Numbered from the stretch's first letter, positions 10,057-18,752 are shown. The stretch is 64,000 nucleotides of DNA from Pseudomonas aestuarii (GCF_027988105.1 NZ_JAQJZJ010000001.1:558001-622000); one strand, 5' to 3'. Notes: a model not told the origin generated them from the sequence alone. Numbers and translations: made by a program.

Positions 10057-10986
10057 ATGGCCTCCGTGTTGAACGTTATCCTGCCGGTCTTTGCCCTGAT
10101 CCTGGCCGGCTACCTGTGCCGGCGCGCGGGCATTCTCGGGCCGAGCGCCGCCTCGGAAATCAATCGCCTGGTGGTCTGGCTATGCCTGCCGGCGTTGCTG
10201 TTCGAGGCCACGGCCACAGCGGTGTGGGCGCAGATCTGGCAGCCGCAGTTCATCCTCGCCTATAGCCTGGGCACCCTGGCGGTGTTCCTGTTGACGCTGT
10301 TCTGGCGTCTGCGCCGGGTCGGCAATCTGGCCGATGCCAGCATCCAGGGGCTCAGTGCGTCTTACGCCAACACCGGCTACATGGGCATTCCGTTGTGCCT
10401 GCTGGTCTTCGGCGACGAGGGCCTGCAGCCGGCACTGATCGCCAGTCTGATCGTGATCTGTGTGCTGTTTGCCCTGGCGGTGGTGTGCATCGAGGTCGCC
10501 CTGCAGGATGAAAAGAACCTGCCGCGGGCGACGGCCAAGGTGCTGCTGGCGTTGGCCAAGAACCCGCTGGTCGTTGCGCCCTTGCTCGGCGGTCTGTGGG
10601 CGCTGGGCGGCCAGCCGCTGCCAGCGCCGCTGCATCGCTTTATCGACCTGCTGGCCAGTGCCACCGCGCCCTGTGCGCTGATTTCCCTCGGTCTGTTTCT
10701 CGCTCACAAGCAGGTCGGCCGCAGTGAGGGTAGCGTCGGCCTGGTGCTGATCAAGCTGATCGCTCACCCCCTGATTACCTGGGTACTGGCGTTCCATGTA
10801 CTGCAACTGCCCCCCATGTGGGCCGCTGCGGCTTTACTGTTGAGCGCGCTGCCGACCGGCACTGGCCCCTATATGCTGGCCGAGTTCTATCGCCGCGACG
10901 CGGCGGTGGTCTCCAGCACTATCCTGCTGTCGACGCTCGGCTCGCTGCTCAGCTTGTCGCTGTGCCTGCTGCTGCTTGAGCGTTGA
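10057..10986 (+). CDS. AEC family permease (auxin efflux carrier-like)
   Basis: A 309 aa membrane protein with about ten hydrophobic segments and the family arrangement of two five-helix halves. The central region LSASYANTGYMGIPL is typical of AEC (PF03547) permeases. Substrates in bacteria are usually small organic acids or amino-acid derivatives; nothing here narrows that down. I use ATG 10057 with AGGTGA at 10043-10048 rather than the GTG at 10045, which overlaps that site. The 3' end overlaps the convergent PAP2 gene by 38 bp. Confidence 0.88.
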   Translation: MASVLNVILPVFALILAGYLCRRAGILGPSAASEINRLVVWLCLPALLFEATATAVWAQIWQPQFILAYSLGTLAVFLLTLFWRLRRVGNLADASIQGLSASYANTGYMGIPLCLLVFGDEGLQPALIASLIVICVLFALAVVCIEVALQDEKNLPRATAKVLLALAKNPLVVAPLLGGLWALGGQPLPAPLHRFIDLLASATAPCALISLGLFLAHKQVGRSEGSVGLVLIKLIAHPLITWVLAFHVLQLPPMWAAAALLLSALPTGTGPYMLAEFYRRDAAVVSSTILLSTLGSLLSLSLCLLLLER

Positions 10987-11707
10987 GGCTGGTAACGGTA
11001 ACGGTAGCGGGGAGCGGTCGGTACAGCAGCAGGCGGTAGCAGCCCAGGCTGATCAGCCAGTCGAACAGGGCTGTCCACAGGTTGTGCGAGAAGAAGTGCG
11101 CGCCCTGCAGCATGCGGCCGACCGAGAAGGTAATGCCCAATGTCAGCGCCACGACGAGCGCCGCCCTGGCCAGGCCCGGGCGGCGGTCGCGCAGCACGAA
11201 GAACAGCGCGAACAGCGCGAAACCCGCACCAGCGTGGCCGCCGGGCCAGCAGCGACCGGGGTGCTCGGTCGCGGCGCGGCTGCTGAGCAGTGGCGTGTAG
11301 CTTTCCTCGCCGCCGAACTCGCTGAGGCTCCAGGGGCAGTGCACGCCGGTCAGGGTTTTCACCGGCGTCACATAGCTGGTCGACAGGCCCATCGCCAGTA
11401 CCAGGTAACCCAGCGGCCGGCGCCATGTCCGCCAGCGGTCTATCAGCAGGCTGAGGACGAAACCGACAATGGCCAGTACGCCGATGGTGATCACGGCCTG
11501 TTTGGCGCGGTCATGCAGGATGTCTTCGAGAAACCTGCTATGGCGACCGATAAAGCCGCTCTGCGGATCGTAGGCCAAGTGGGCGATGGCGAAGTCCAGC
11601 GCGGTTGGATCTGCCAGCAACAACACCAGCATCAGGGCCAGGGGCAGGCCAAAGCCCAGGTAGAAGTTGAACGGCCTTGATACGGCTGGATGAAGTTCAA
11701 AACGCAT
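10949..11707 (-). CDS. PAP2 superfamily membrane phosphatase
   Basis: A 252 aa inner-membrane protein with about five or six hydrophobic segments. PAP2 signature parts are visible: KTLTGVHCPW, then WPGGHAGAG (variant of the PSGH motif) and GRMLQGAHFFSHNLW with the catalytic His. Such enzymes remove phosphate from lipid substrates such as lipid A, phosphatidylglycerol phosphate or undecaprenyl pyrophosphate. The start codon lies inside the end of the upstream sulfatase-type gene (11 bp overlap), so the two form one translational unit. Its likely role is phospholipid or lipid A remodelling; the exact substrate cannot be read from sequence. Confidence 0.85.
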   Translation of the reverse strand: MRFELHPAVSRPFNFYLGFGLPLALMLVLLLADPTALDFAIAHLAYDPQSGFIGRHSRFLEDILHDRAKQAVITIGVLAIVGFVLSLLIDRWRTWRRPLGYLVLAMGLSTSYVTPVKTLTGVHCPWSLSEFGGEESYTPLLSSRAATEHPGRCWPGGHAGAGFALFALFFVLRDRRPGLARAALVVALTLGITFSVGRMLQGAHFFSHNLWTALFDWLISLGCYRLLLYRPLPATVTVTSLNAQAAAGTATS

Positions 11708-13688
11708 GATCACGATCCTTGGTCTGGGCGGTGGTGGCGAGTCGCTCGGTGCCGGTTGCGTGCGTCTGCTGCCAGCCAAGCAGGTGATGGCTGAAGTCGT
11801 AACTGGCGCTCTGGTAGTAGCTGATATCGCGTTTGACCAGCGGGTCGCTGGCCGTGACACTCGATTCGTGGCTCAGGCCCAGGGCGTCCTCATGACGGCG
11901 CATGCTCTGGTGTGGGCTGAGAATCGCCAGGTCATGCCCGTCGAACAGGCCCAGGTGCTGGTAATTGCCAATCAGGGCGCGGCCTGGCGCTGCATCCGCG
12001 CGCAGTACATTGCGGCCAAAGAAGGTCGAGGTGTAGTCGACATTGAGCAGGCCGAGCAAGGTTGGGGCCAGATCAATTTGGCTGGTCAGGCCGGCATGTT
12101 CGCCTGGTTGGATAAAGGCCGGGGCGTAGATGAACAGCGGGATATGGTAGTTGGCCACCGGCAGGTCTTCGGTGCCGGCACTGCCCGCGGTGTGATCGGC
12201 GACGAAGACGAACAGGGTGTTGGCAAACCAGGGTTTGTGCCGCGCCTGCTCGAGAAACTGGCCGATGGCATGGTCGGTGTACTTGACGGCGCCTTCGCGG
12301 CCATAGCCCGATGGGATGTCGATACGTCCGCTCGGGTAGGTGTACGGCCGGTGGTTGGAGGTGGTCATCAACTGCAGGTAGAACGGTTTGCCAGCGGCAT
12401 GGTCGGCGTCGGCCAGCCTCAGCGTCTCTGCGTAGAGGTCTTCGTCAGCCATGCCCCAGGCATTCTTGAAGTGGATGTCGTGCTCATTCACATTGCTCTG
12501 ATCGACCACGCGGTAACCATTGCCGCCGAAAAACGCGCTCATGTTGTCGAAATAGCCGCGCCCGCCATAGACGAAGGCACTGTCGTAGCCGAGGGCCTGG
12601 AATTGTTGACCGAGGCTGGCAAAACCGCTTTCACGGCCGATGCGTTTGACGATTGAGCGCCCGGGCGTCGGCGGCATCGACAGGCTGATGGCTTCGAGCC
12701 CGCGGTCGGTGCGGGTGCCTGTGGCATAGCAGTGGGTGAAGAACAGACTCTGCTGGCTGAGGCGGTCGAGGTTGGGGGTCAGGCCGCGAGTGTCGCCGAA
12801 GCTGCCCAGGTATTTGGCGCTGAGGCTCTCTATGGTTACCAGTATCACGTTGCGCCGCTGTGCCAGACCGGGATTATCAATCAGCCGGCGAATATCCATA
12901 GGTTCGCTGCCGATGAAGCGTGCGTTGGGTTCGCTCAGCTCGGCGCGTAATTGCTGGGCGATTTGCTCCTGGTCCAGGGTGGCGTAGAACTGGGGATAAT
13001 CCAGCTCGTTGTTGCGAAAGGCGGCGAAGAATTGGTAGGGGCCATTGCTGGCCAGTTCACGTTGATAGGCATTGCCGTCCGCGCCGCGGGGGAAGTCCTG
13101 GTCGAGCAGCAGGCTACTGATGCAGGCCGCCAGGACAATGCCGGCCACGGCCCATGCACGATTGCGCCAGCTCAGCAGCGGTGCCTTGAGGGCGGCATCT
13201 GTGGCGCTGCGCAAGAGCATGGCGGCAACCGCCGCCATGACGGCCAGAGCCGCCAGCAGCGGGTAGATCGGATAAGACTCGAGAATGTTGTTGAGCACCT
13301 CGTCGGAGTAAACCAGGTAATCGACGGCGATAAAGTTGAAGCGCACGCCAAACTCGTCCCAGAACAGCCACTCCGCCACGGCGGTAAACAGCATGGCGAA
13401 CAGGCTGACAGCCACTACGCCATGGAGCAGGCCGCGGTGCCAGGGCTGCAGCCAGATGCGTCGTGGGCAAAGCAGCAGGTAAAAGGCCAGCGGCAGTGCC
13501 GCGTAAACCACAAAACCCAGGTCATAGCCCAGGCCGGTGGCATACACACGGGCGAGTTCGCTCAAGCCGAGATCCGCTTCGCCGAGGTGACTGAGCAGCA
13601 AGGCGCTGCGGGTAAGGGTAAAGATCGTCAGCCAAACCAGTAGAATCAGCGCCAGGTAACGCAGTTGAGCAAACTTCAAGGCTGGCAT
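11697..13688 (-). CDS. LTA synthase-like sulfatase-family phosphotransferase
   Basis: A 663 aa protein with about five N-terminal membrane helices (residues about 10-210) and a C-terminal extracytoplasmic alkaline-phosphatase-fold domain. Family motifs are VTIESLSAKYLG (metal-ligand Glu), GTRTDRGLEA (the Thr expected to be the nucleophile) and FVADHTAG (metal Asp/His). Homologues include OpgB/MdoB, LtaS and EptA-type enzymes, which transfer phosphoglycerol or phosphoethanolamine to envelope glycans or lipids. I use ATG 13688; the open frame extends upstream into the intergenic region without family-like sequence. It diverges from colR and has a ColR-like box 71 bp upstream. Confidence 0.88.
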   Translation of the reverse strand: MPALKFAQLRYLALILLVWLTIFTLTRSALLLSHLGEADLGLSELARVYATGLGYDLGFVVYAALPLAFYLLLCPRRIWLQPWHRGLLHGVVAVSLFAMLFTAVAEWLFWDEFGVRFNFIAVDYLVYSDEVLNNILESYPIYPLLAALAVMAAVAAMLLRSATDAALKAPLLSWRNRAWAVAGIVLAACISSLLLDQDFPRGADGNAYQRELASNGPYQFFAAFRNNELDYPQFYATLDQEQIAQQLRAELSEPNARFIGSEPMDIRRLIDNPGLAQRRNVILVTIESLSAKYLGSFGDTRGLTPNLDRLSQQSLFFTHCYATGTRTDRGLEAISLSMPPTPGRSIVKRIGRESGFASLGQQFQALGYDSAFVYGGRGYFDNMSAFFGGNGYRVVDQSNVNEHDIHFKNAWGMADEDLYAETLRLADADHAAGKPFYLQLMTTSNHRPYTYPSGRIDIPSGYGREGAVKYTDHAIGQFLEQARHKPWFANTLFVFVADHTAGSAGTEDLPVANYHIPLFIYAPAFIQPGEHAGLTSQIDLAPTLLGLLNVDYTSTFFGRNVLRADAAPGRALIGNYQHLGLFDGHDLAILSPHQSMRRHEDALGLSHESSVTASDPLVKRDISYYQSASYDFSHHLLGWQQTHATGTERLATTAQTKDRDHAF

Positions 13689-13758
13689 CGTATGATCCGT
13701 CAGCGGAAAGATGCCGTGCACTCTGCCGATCTGGATGTGAGGTAAATGTAGAAGCCGC

Positions 13759-13774
13759 GTGAAAAAAACATCAA
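13759..13774 (-). promoter_or_regulatory. Candidate ColR-binding site in the divergent colR region
   Basis: Read on the minus strand, TTGATGTTTTTTTCAC matches the published P. putida ColR consensus, as I recall it (YYNASNNYTTTTTCAC), at all positions but one (T in place of C/G). It lies 71 bp upstream of the sulfatase-type gene and 33 bp upstream of colR. Confidence 0.55.
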
Positions 13775-13806
13775 ATCGTAGCGGCACGCTTGAGGATTGA
13801 ACCGAT

Positions 13807-14490
13807 ATGCGCATTCTTGTGGTGGAAGACAACCGGGATATTCTGGCCAATATCCTCGATTACCTGACCCTGAAGGGTTATAGCGTCGACTGCGCGCAGG
13901 ATGGCCTGAGTGGCCTGCATCTGGCGGCCTCCGAGCACTATGATCTGATCGTGCTGGATATCATGCTGCCGGGCATCGATGGTTATCAGCTGTGCAAACG
14001 CCTGCGCGAGGATGCCCGGCGTGATACGCCGATCATCATGCTGACCGCGCGCGATGCCCTCGACGACCGTCTGCATGGCTTGAGCGCGGGGGCCGACGAT
14101 TACCTGCTCAAGCCGTTTGCCCTGTCCGAACTGGTGGCGCGCATCGAAGCGATCCTGCGGCGCAGTCAGGGTAATCGTAAGCGCCAGTTGCAAGTCGGCG
14201 AGCTGGTCTATGACCTTGACACCCTGCATGTCAGTCGCGCCGGTCAGCCGTTGAAGCTCAACCCCCTGGGCCTGAAGCTGCTCGCCGTGTTGATGCAGCG
14301 CAGCCCGGCGGTGGTGCGCCGCGAGGCCCTGGAAGAGGCCCTGTGGGGCGACAATTGCCCGGACAGCGACAGCCTGCGCAGCCATATCCATCAGTTGCGC
14401 CAAGTGCTCGACAAGCCTTTCGCCACACCCTTGCTGCACACCATTCACGGTATCGGCTATCGCCTGGCGGAGTCTGCAAGTGGTGTCTAA
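13807..14490 (+). CDS. colR: Response regulator ColR
   Basis: A 227 aa OmpR-type regulator. The receiver domain (residues 1-115) has the acidic pair VVEDN, the phospho-acceptor in LDIMLPG (Asp51) and the conserved Lys in YLLKPF. A winged-helix DNA-binding domain (about 125-222) ends with HTIHGIGYRL. With ColS it forms a membrane-stress system of pseudomonads that controls outer-membrane and lipopolysaccharide functions and protects against metals and phenol. Assignment rests on sequence type, the adjoining histidine kinase and the ColR-box-bearing downstream gene. It overlaps colS by 11 bp. Confidence 0.9.
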   Translation: MRILVVEDNRDILANILDYLTLKGYSVDCAQDGLSGLHLAASEHYDLIVLDIMLPGIDGYQLCKRLREDARRDTPIIMLTARDALDDRLHGLSAGADDYLLKPFALSELVARIEAILRRSQGNRKRQLQVGELVYDLDTLHVSRAGQPLKLNPLGLKLLAVLMQRSPAVVRREALEEALWGDNCPDSDSLRSHIHQLRQVLDKPFATPLLHTIHGIGYRLAESASGV

Positions 14491-15748
14491 ACAACCGTTG
14501 CTGAGGCGCATCGTGATCGCCTTCGTGCTGATGACACTGGTGGTCAGCGGCGTGTTTTCATTGAGCATCGTGGCGATTGTGCACTTCGTCGAAGAGCACC
14601 TGGTGTCGCAGGAGCTCGATCGCGAGCTGAGCATCGTTATCGATGAAGATCTGCAGCGTGGTGCCAGGCCGCGGCTGGATTCCAGTACCCGGTTTTTCGC
14701 CTCGCATCTGCCGGAGTATCAGGTGCCGCCGCAGTTCGCCGAGGCGGACGACGGGTTTTCCGAGGTGGTCGAGGGTGACCAGGCCTTTTATCTGTTCAAG
14801 CGCAGCAAGAACGGTCGGGCCTTCATGCTGGTGCAGCAGCAGCACGAGTTCGAGGCCCGTGAACAGGTGCTGTTCAATGTGGTGCTGGCCGGCTTTCTGC
14901 TCAGCATGCTGGTCGCCTGGAGCCTTGGCTGGCTGTTGGCGCGGCGGGTGATGGCGCCGGTGATACGCCTGGCCAATCAGGTGCGCCATCGCGATCAGTT
15001 GCATGCGCTGGCCCCGGCCCTGGCGCCGGAATATCCGGACGATGAGGTCGGTCACCTGGCGGCGGCCTTCGACAGTACCCTCGGCCAGTTGCGCCATTCC
15101 CTGGAGCGCGAGCGGCTGTTCACCAGTGATGTCAGCCATGAGCTGCGCACGCCGCTGATGATCATCGCCAGCTCCTGTGAGCTGCTGGCGGAGGCGCCCA
15201 ACCTGGATGCGCGCCAGCTTGAACAGATCCAGCGCATCGCTCGTGCTACCGAGGAAATGGGGGACCTGGTGCAGACCTTTCTGATGCTGGCGCGGGCCAG
15301 CCCTCAGGAATCGAGCCAGGGCGGTAGCGCGACCCTGGCCGCGGTCGCCGATGAGCAGAGCAAGCGCTGGGCGCCACTGATGCACGAGAAGGGCCTGCAG
15401 TTCCAGTTGATCGAGGAGGGCGAAGATGACTCGCACTACAACCTGACGTTTCTGCGTACGGTGATCTCCAATCTGCTGCGCAATGCCTTGCACTACACCG
15501 AACGGGGCTCGGTGCGGCTGATTCTCCAGAATGGTGGTTTTCGGGTCGAGGACAGCGGCGTTGGCATCCCCCTGGATCAGCAGGAACAGATGTTCCAGCC
15601 CTTTGTGCGCGGCGTCCAGTCACGTGGCGAGGGCCTGGGACTGGGCCTGTCCCTGGTCAGGCGGATCTGCACGCATCAGGGCTGGACGGTGCAGGTGCGT
15701 GACCTGCCGCCGCAGGGGAGTGCGTTCGAGGTCAGCTTGCACCGCTGA
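14480..15748 (+). CDS. colS: Sensor histidine kinase ColS
   Basis: A 422 aa inner-membrane kinase: helix 1 at about residues 10-35, a short periplasmic loop of about 95 residues, helix 2 at about 133-155, a HAMP-like linker, a DHp domain with SHELRTP (His220), and a HATPase domain with N (SNLLRNAL), G1 (VEDSGVGIPL) and G2 (GEGLGLGLSL) boxes. The loop carries two ExxE motifs, E95-E98 and E125-E128. P. putida ColS is reported to sense iron and zinc through ExxE motifs. Two adjacent GTG codons (14480, 14483) could start it; either overlaps the end of colR. Confidence 0.9.
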   Translation: MVSKQPLLRRIVIAFVLMTLVVSGVFSLSIVAIVHFVEEHLVSQELDRELSIVIDEDLQRGARPRLDSSTRFFASHLPEYQVPPQFAEADDGFSEVVEGDQAFYLFKRSKNGRAFMLVQQQHEFEAREQVLFNVVLAGFLLSMLVAWSLGWLLARRVMAPVIRLANQVRHRDQLHALAPALAPEYPDDEVGHLAAAFDSTLGQLRHSLERERLFTSDVSHELRTPLMIIASSCELLAEAPNLDARQLEQIQRIARATEEMGDLVQTFLMLARASPQESSQGGSATLAAVADEQSKRWAPLMHEKGLQFQLIEEGEDDSHYNLTFLRTVISNLLRNALHYTERGSVRLILQNGGFRVEDSGVGIPLDQQEQMFQPFVRGVQSRGEGLGLGLSLVRRICTHQGWTVQVRDLPPQGSAFEVSLHR

Positions 15749-15786
15749 AGCCGCCGTCGTGCGACCTGCGGCCGATGCACCGGCGC

Positions 15787-15802
15787 TTCACGTTTTTTTC
15801 AC
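15787..15802 (+). promoter_or_regulatory. Perfect ColR box upstream of the methyltransferase
   Basis: TTCACGTTTTTTTCAC fits every position of the ColR consensus YYNASNNYTTTTTCAC. It ends seven bases before TTGACG (15809-15814), a plausible -35, which is a typical activator position. Confidence 0.75.
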
Positions 15803-15875
15803 AGTCTGTTGACGCTAACTTGATGCCTTGGTCGTTAGTTTGGCAGCCGTGGATTCCTCTGTGGAGCAGGTTGTC

Positions 15876-16565
15876 ATGTCTAGCGCTAAACCCGTCGAGT
15901 TGGATTTCTCGCGCAAGTACGACCCCGAACACGCCCGTCAGTATTTGGCCAAGCATCAGGATGGCCTGTCCCGCCGGTTATCCCATTGGCGCGACGAGCA
16001 ACTGGCCCGACATGCCCTGAAGTTGGCGGGTGAGCCCAACCTGGTGCTCGACTTGCCGTGCGGCGCCGGGCGTTTCTGGCCGCTGCTGGCTAAGCAGCCG
16101 AACCGGGTGATCCTCGCTGCCGACAACTCAGCGGACATGCTGGCGATGGCCATGGCCGGGCAACCGGCAGATGTCGTGGCAAGGGTAAAGCCCTTTAAAA
16201 CCTCGGCTTTCGCCATCGACCTTGGTGACAACGCGGTCGACAGTATTTTCTGCATGCGCCTGCTGCATCACATCGCCGAGCCCGAACATCGCCTGATCAT
16301 GCTGCGTGAACTGCACCGGGTGACGCGCGATACCCTGATCATTTCGCTGTGGGTCGATGGCAACTATAAATCCTGGAAGCGCCGGCGCCTCGAGGCCCGC
16401 CGTGCGGCGCAGAGCAGTACTGCGAGCAATCAGAACCGTTTCGTCATCGCCCGAGCAACCATCGAGGCGGAGTTCAAACAGGCCGGTTTCGATATCCTCG
16501 GCCACAAGGATTTTCTCCCGGGCTATGCCATGTGGCGGGTCTATGTCCTGCGCAAGGGCAACTGA
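15876..16565 (+). CDS. Class I SAM-dependent methyltransferase (WarA-like)
   Basis: A 229 aa Rossmann-fold methyltransferase. Motif I is LVLDLPCGAGRFWPLL (about residues 56-71), followed by an acidic residue in ILAADNS and the motif IV-like stretch VDSIFCMRLLHHI. The start at ATG 15876 follows GGAGCAGG; the longer frame begins with a weak TTG. It is the first gene after colRS and carries the perfect ColR box. In P. putida a methyltransferase called WarA is a ColR target linked to lipopolysaccharide, and I infer the same here. It ends just before the InaA-type kinase gene and is probably co-transcribed with it. Confidence 0.85.
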   Translation: MSSAKPVELDFSRKYDPEHARQYLAKHQDGLSRRLSHWRDEQLARHALKLAGEPNLVLDLPCGAGRFWPLLAKQPNRVILAADNSADMLAMAMAGQPADVVARVKPFKTSAFAIDLGDNAVDSIFCMRLLHHIAEPEHRLIMLRELHRVTRDTLIISLWVDGNYKSWKRRRLEARRAAQSSTASNQNRFVIARATIEAEFKQAGFDILGHKDFLPGYAMWRVYVLRKGN

Positions 16566-16566
16566 G

Positions 16567-17289
16567 ATGAGTAGCCTGATTACGCGAGTACGGACCGAGC
16601 CGGTGCCCAGTACCTTCGAGCGTTGGTGGCAGATCCAGGGCGAGTGGGTGGAGGCGCCCAATCAACGTCGTGGCGGCGAGAGCGGTGTGCAGCGTCGGCG
16701 TAACCAGGCGGGGCAGCTGCTGTACCTCAAGCGCCAGACCGGGCACCTGTATCGCTCCTGGCTGCACCCCTTGGGCCGGCCCACGGCGTTGCGTGAATTG
16801 CATGCAATGCAGCAACTGCAGCGACTCGGCATCCGTGTGCCCACGCTGGTCTATGCCGCTGCGCAAAAACAAGCCGGACAGTGGCGTGCGCTCTTGGTCA
16901 CCGAGGCGCTGGATGGCTTCGTCAGCCTGGAGCAGTGGTACGGCAGCGAAGCGCTGCGGCATGGCGGCACGCAACTGAATCGCTGCATGCTGGAGCAACT
17001 GGCGGCGATGCTCAGTCGCCTGCACCGGTTCGGCTGGCAGCATGGCTGCTTGTATGCCAAGCACATCTTCATCAAACCTCAGGCCGTCGACGACGGCGGT
17101 GGGGTCGAAGTGGCGCTGCTCGACCTGGAGAAAAGTCGTCGCCGGTTGTTCAGCCGCTCCGCATCGCGGCGTGACATGGGGCAACTGTCTCGCCATCGTG
17201 GGGACATGCCGGCTGCCGATTGGCAGCTGTTGTTCGAGGCCTACAATCGTTCGATGGCCACCGGAGAGGCTGTTTCCCATGAGTTCTGA
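16567..17289 (+). CDS. InaA / lipopolysaccharide-kinase family protein (copy 1)
   Basis: A 240 aa cytoplasmic protein of the WaaP/InaA kinase-like family. The N-terminal lobe contains GGESGVQRRR (glycine-rich loop-like) and LYLKRQ (putative ATP-binding Lys). The catalytic-loop region is WQHGCLYAKHIF (H159-G-C161), where WaaP has HRD, so the usual catalytic Asp is Cys. The metal-binding motif LDLEKS has Asp186. It starts one base after the methyltransferase stop and overlaps dgkA by 11 bp, so it belongs to a tight operon. A close paralogue lies at 30002-30691. Its lipid or sugar substrate is unknown. Confidence 0.85.
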   Translation: MSSLITRVRTEPVPSTFERWWQIQGEWVEAPNQRRGGESGVQRRRNQAGQLLYLKRQTGHLYRSWLHPLGRPTALRELHAMQQLQRLGIRVPTLVYAAAQKQAGQWRALLVTEALDGFVSLEQWYGSEALRHGGTQLNRCMLEQLAAMLSRLHRFGWQHGCLYAKHIFIKPQAVDDGGGVEVALLDLEKSRRRLFSRSASRRDMGQLSRHRGDMPAADWQLLFEAYNRSMATGEAVSHEF

Positions 17290-17674
17290 AGTCGCAGTCA
17301 CCGGGCTCGATGGCAGCGCGCTGAAGGGGCAAACCGGCTGGCGGCGTATCGTCCATGCGTTCGGCTATTCCCGGGCGGGGCTGCTGGCCGCGTTCAGGGG
17401 CGAGGCTGCGTTTCGTCAGTTGCTGCTGCTCAATGCCGTGCTATTGCCCCTGGCGTTCTACCTGGATGTTGGCAAGGTCGAGCGCGCGCTGTTGATCAGC
17501 GTATGTGTGCTGGCGCTGATCGTCGAGCTGCTCAACTCGGCGATCGAGGCCACGGTGGATCGTATCTCCCTGGAATTGCACCCCTTGTCGAAACAGGCCA
17601 AGGATCTGGGCAGCGCCGCGCAATTGGTGACCATGAGCCTGATTGCCCTGGTCTGGGCAGTGATACTGCTGTAA
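17279..17674 (+). CDS. dgkA: Diacylglycerol kinase DgkA
   Basis: A 131 aa integral membrane kinase that recycles diacylglycerol to phosphatidic acid, for example after phosphoglycerol or phosphoethanolamine transfer to glycans. Three hydrophobic helices and the family signature region VELLNSAIEATVDRIS are clear. The ATG lies inside the end of the InaA-type gene. Its position in a ColR-linked operon fits the nearby sulfatase-type transferase, whose reaction would release diacylglycerol; that link is an inference. Confidence 0.95.
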   Translation: MSSEVAVTGLDGSALKGQTGWRRIVHAFGYSRAGLLAAFRGEAAFRQLLLLNAVLLPLAFYLDVGKVERALLISVCVLALIVELLNSAIEATVDRISLELHPLSKQAKDLGSAAQLVTMSLIALVWAVILL

Positions 17675-17755
17675 CCGTACCGGCCTTTGACGGCAGGCGA
17701 GTGGCTGCGGCCTAATGGACGCTGGTTACCTTTGTCGCTGCCCGCCGAGCCCCTC

Positions 17756-18649
17756 ATGCCTGTGTCTGCCCGCTCCCCCTCCAACATGCGTCCCAGCACC
17801 CTGCATCTGCCGCAGGGCAGCTGGCCGACGGTACTCGATTGCTTGTGTGCGCATTTTCCGGCGATCAGTCGCGAGGTATGGCTGCAGCGCATGGCACGTG
17901 GGCGTGTGCTGGATGCCGACGGCGCGCCAATCGGTCCGGCGCATGTTTATCGGGTTGGCCTGCGCGTGCATTACTTTCGCGAGGTGGTAGCGGAGACGCC
18001 GATTCCCTTCGTCGAAACTGTGCTCTATGTCGACGAGCACCTGCTGGTGGCCGACAAGCCGCATTTTCTCCCGGTGATGCCCGCCGGCGAATACGTCGAG
18101 CAGACGCTGCAGGCGCGGCTGGCCAAGCGCCTGGGTAATGCCGACCTGGTGCCGCTGCACCGTATCGACCGGCATACGGCCGGCCTGGTGCTGTTTTCCT
18201 GTAACCGGCAGAGCCGCGGCCAGTATCAGGCGCTGTTCCGTGAGCGGCAGATGGACAAGCGCTATGAAGCCCTGGCGCCAGGCCTGCCTGGGCTGGATTT
18301 CCCCCTGCGACGGGCCACACGCCTGGCCGCCGGCGAGCCGTTTTTCCGCATGCAGGAAGTCGCCGGCATGGCGAATACCGAGACCCGCATCGAGGTGGCG
18401 CAGCAGTTGGGCGAGCACTGGCTCTACGGGCTCTATCCGGTAACGGGGAAAAAGCACCAGCTGCGGGTGCATATGGCCGCCTTGGGCGCGCCCATCGTCA
18501 ACGATCCCTTCTACCCCGACATCAGCGAAGGGCCCGATGCGCCCGACGACTACAGTCGGCCGCTCAAGCTGCTGGCCCAGGGCCTGGCCTTCATCGACCC
18601 GCTGAGTGGCGAGCAACGCCGCTTCGAGAGCCGGCTGAGTCTGCTCTGA
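17756..18649 (+). CDS. RluA-family pseudouridine synthase
   Basis: A 297 aa protein from ATG 17756. The catalytic motif HRIDRHTAG, with the Asp nucleophile of RluA-type enzymes, is present, along with KPHFLPVMPAG upstream and GKKHQLRVHM downstream, both typical of the fold. The RNA target (rRNA or tRNA) cannot be decided. The start is uncertain: a TTG at 17687 and an ATG at 17786 are in the same frame and none has a convincing ribosome-binding site. It may be read through from dgkA. Confidence 0.88.
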   Translation: MPVSARSPSNMRPSTLHLPQGSWPTVLDCLCAHFPAISREVWLQRMARGRVLDADGAPIGPAHVYRVGLRVHYFREVVAETPIPFVETVLYVDEHLLVADKPHFLPVMPAGEYVEQTLQARLAKRLGNADLVPLHRIDRHTAGLVLFSCNRQSRGQYQALFRERQMDKRYEALAPGLPGLDFPLRRATRLAAGEPFFRMQEVAGMANTETRIEVAQQLGEHWLYGLYPVTGKKHQLRVHMAALGAPIVNDPFYPDISEGPDAPDDYSRPLKLLAQGLAFIDPLSGEQRRFESRLSLL

Positions 18650-18657
18650 GGGTTTTT

Positions 18658-18685
18658 CCTTGAAGCCGGGCGCAAGGCTTCAAGG
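18658..18685. repeat. Hairpin after the pseudouridine synthase gene
   Basis: CCTTGAAGCC (18658-18667) and GGCTTCAAGG (18676-18685) form a perfect ten-base stem. There is no downstream T run, so it is not a canonical terminator. Confidence 0.6.
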
Positions 18686-18752
18686 TTGCAGGGCGTTCCG
18701 TTCGGCGCGCAGCGACAGCCCGCCGGTGAGCCCCGATGCGCTGTCTGCGGCC

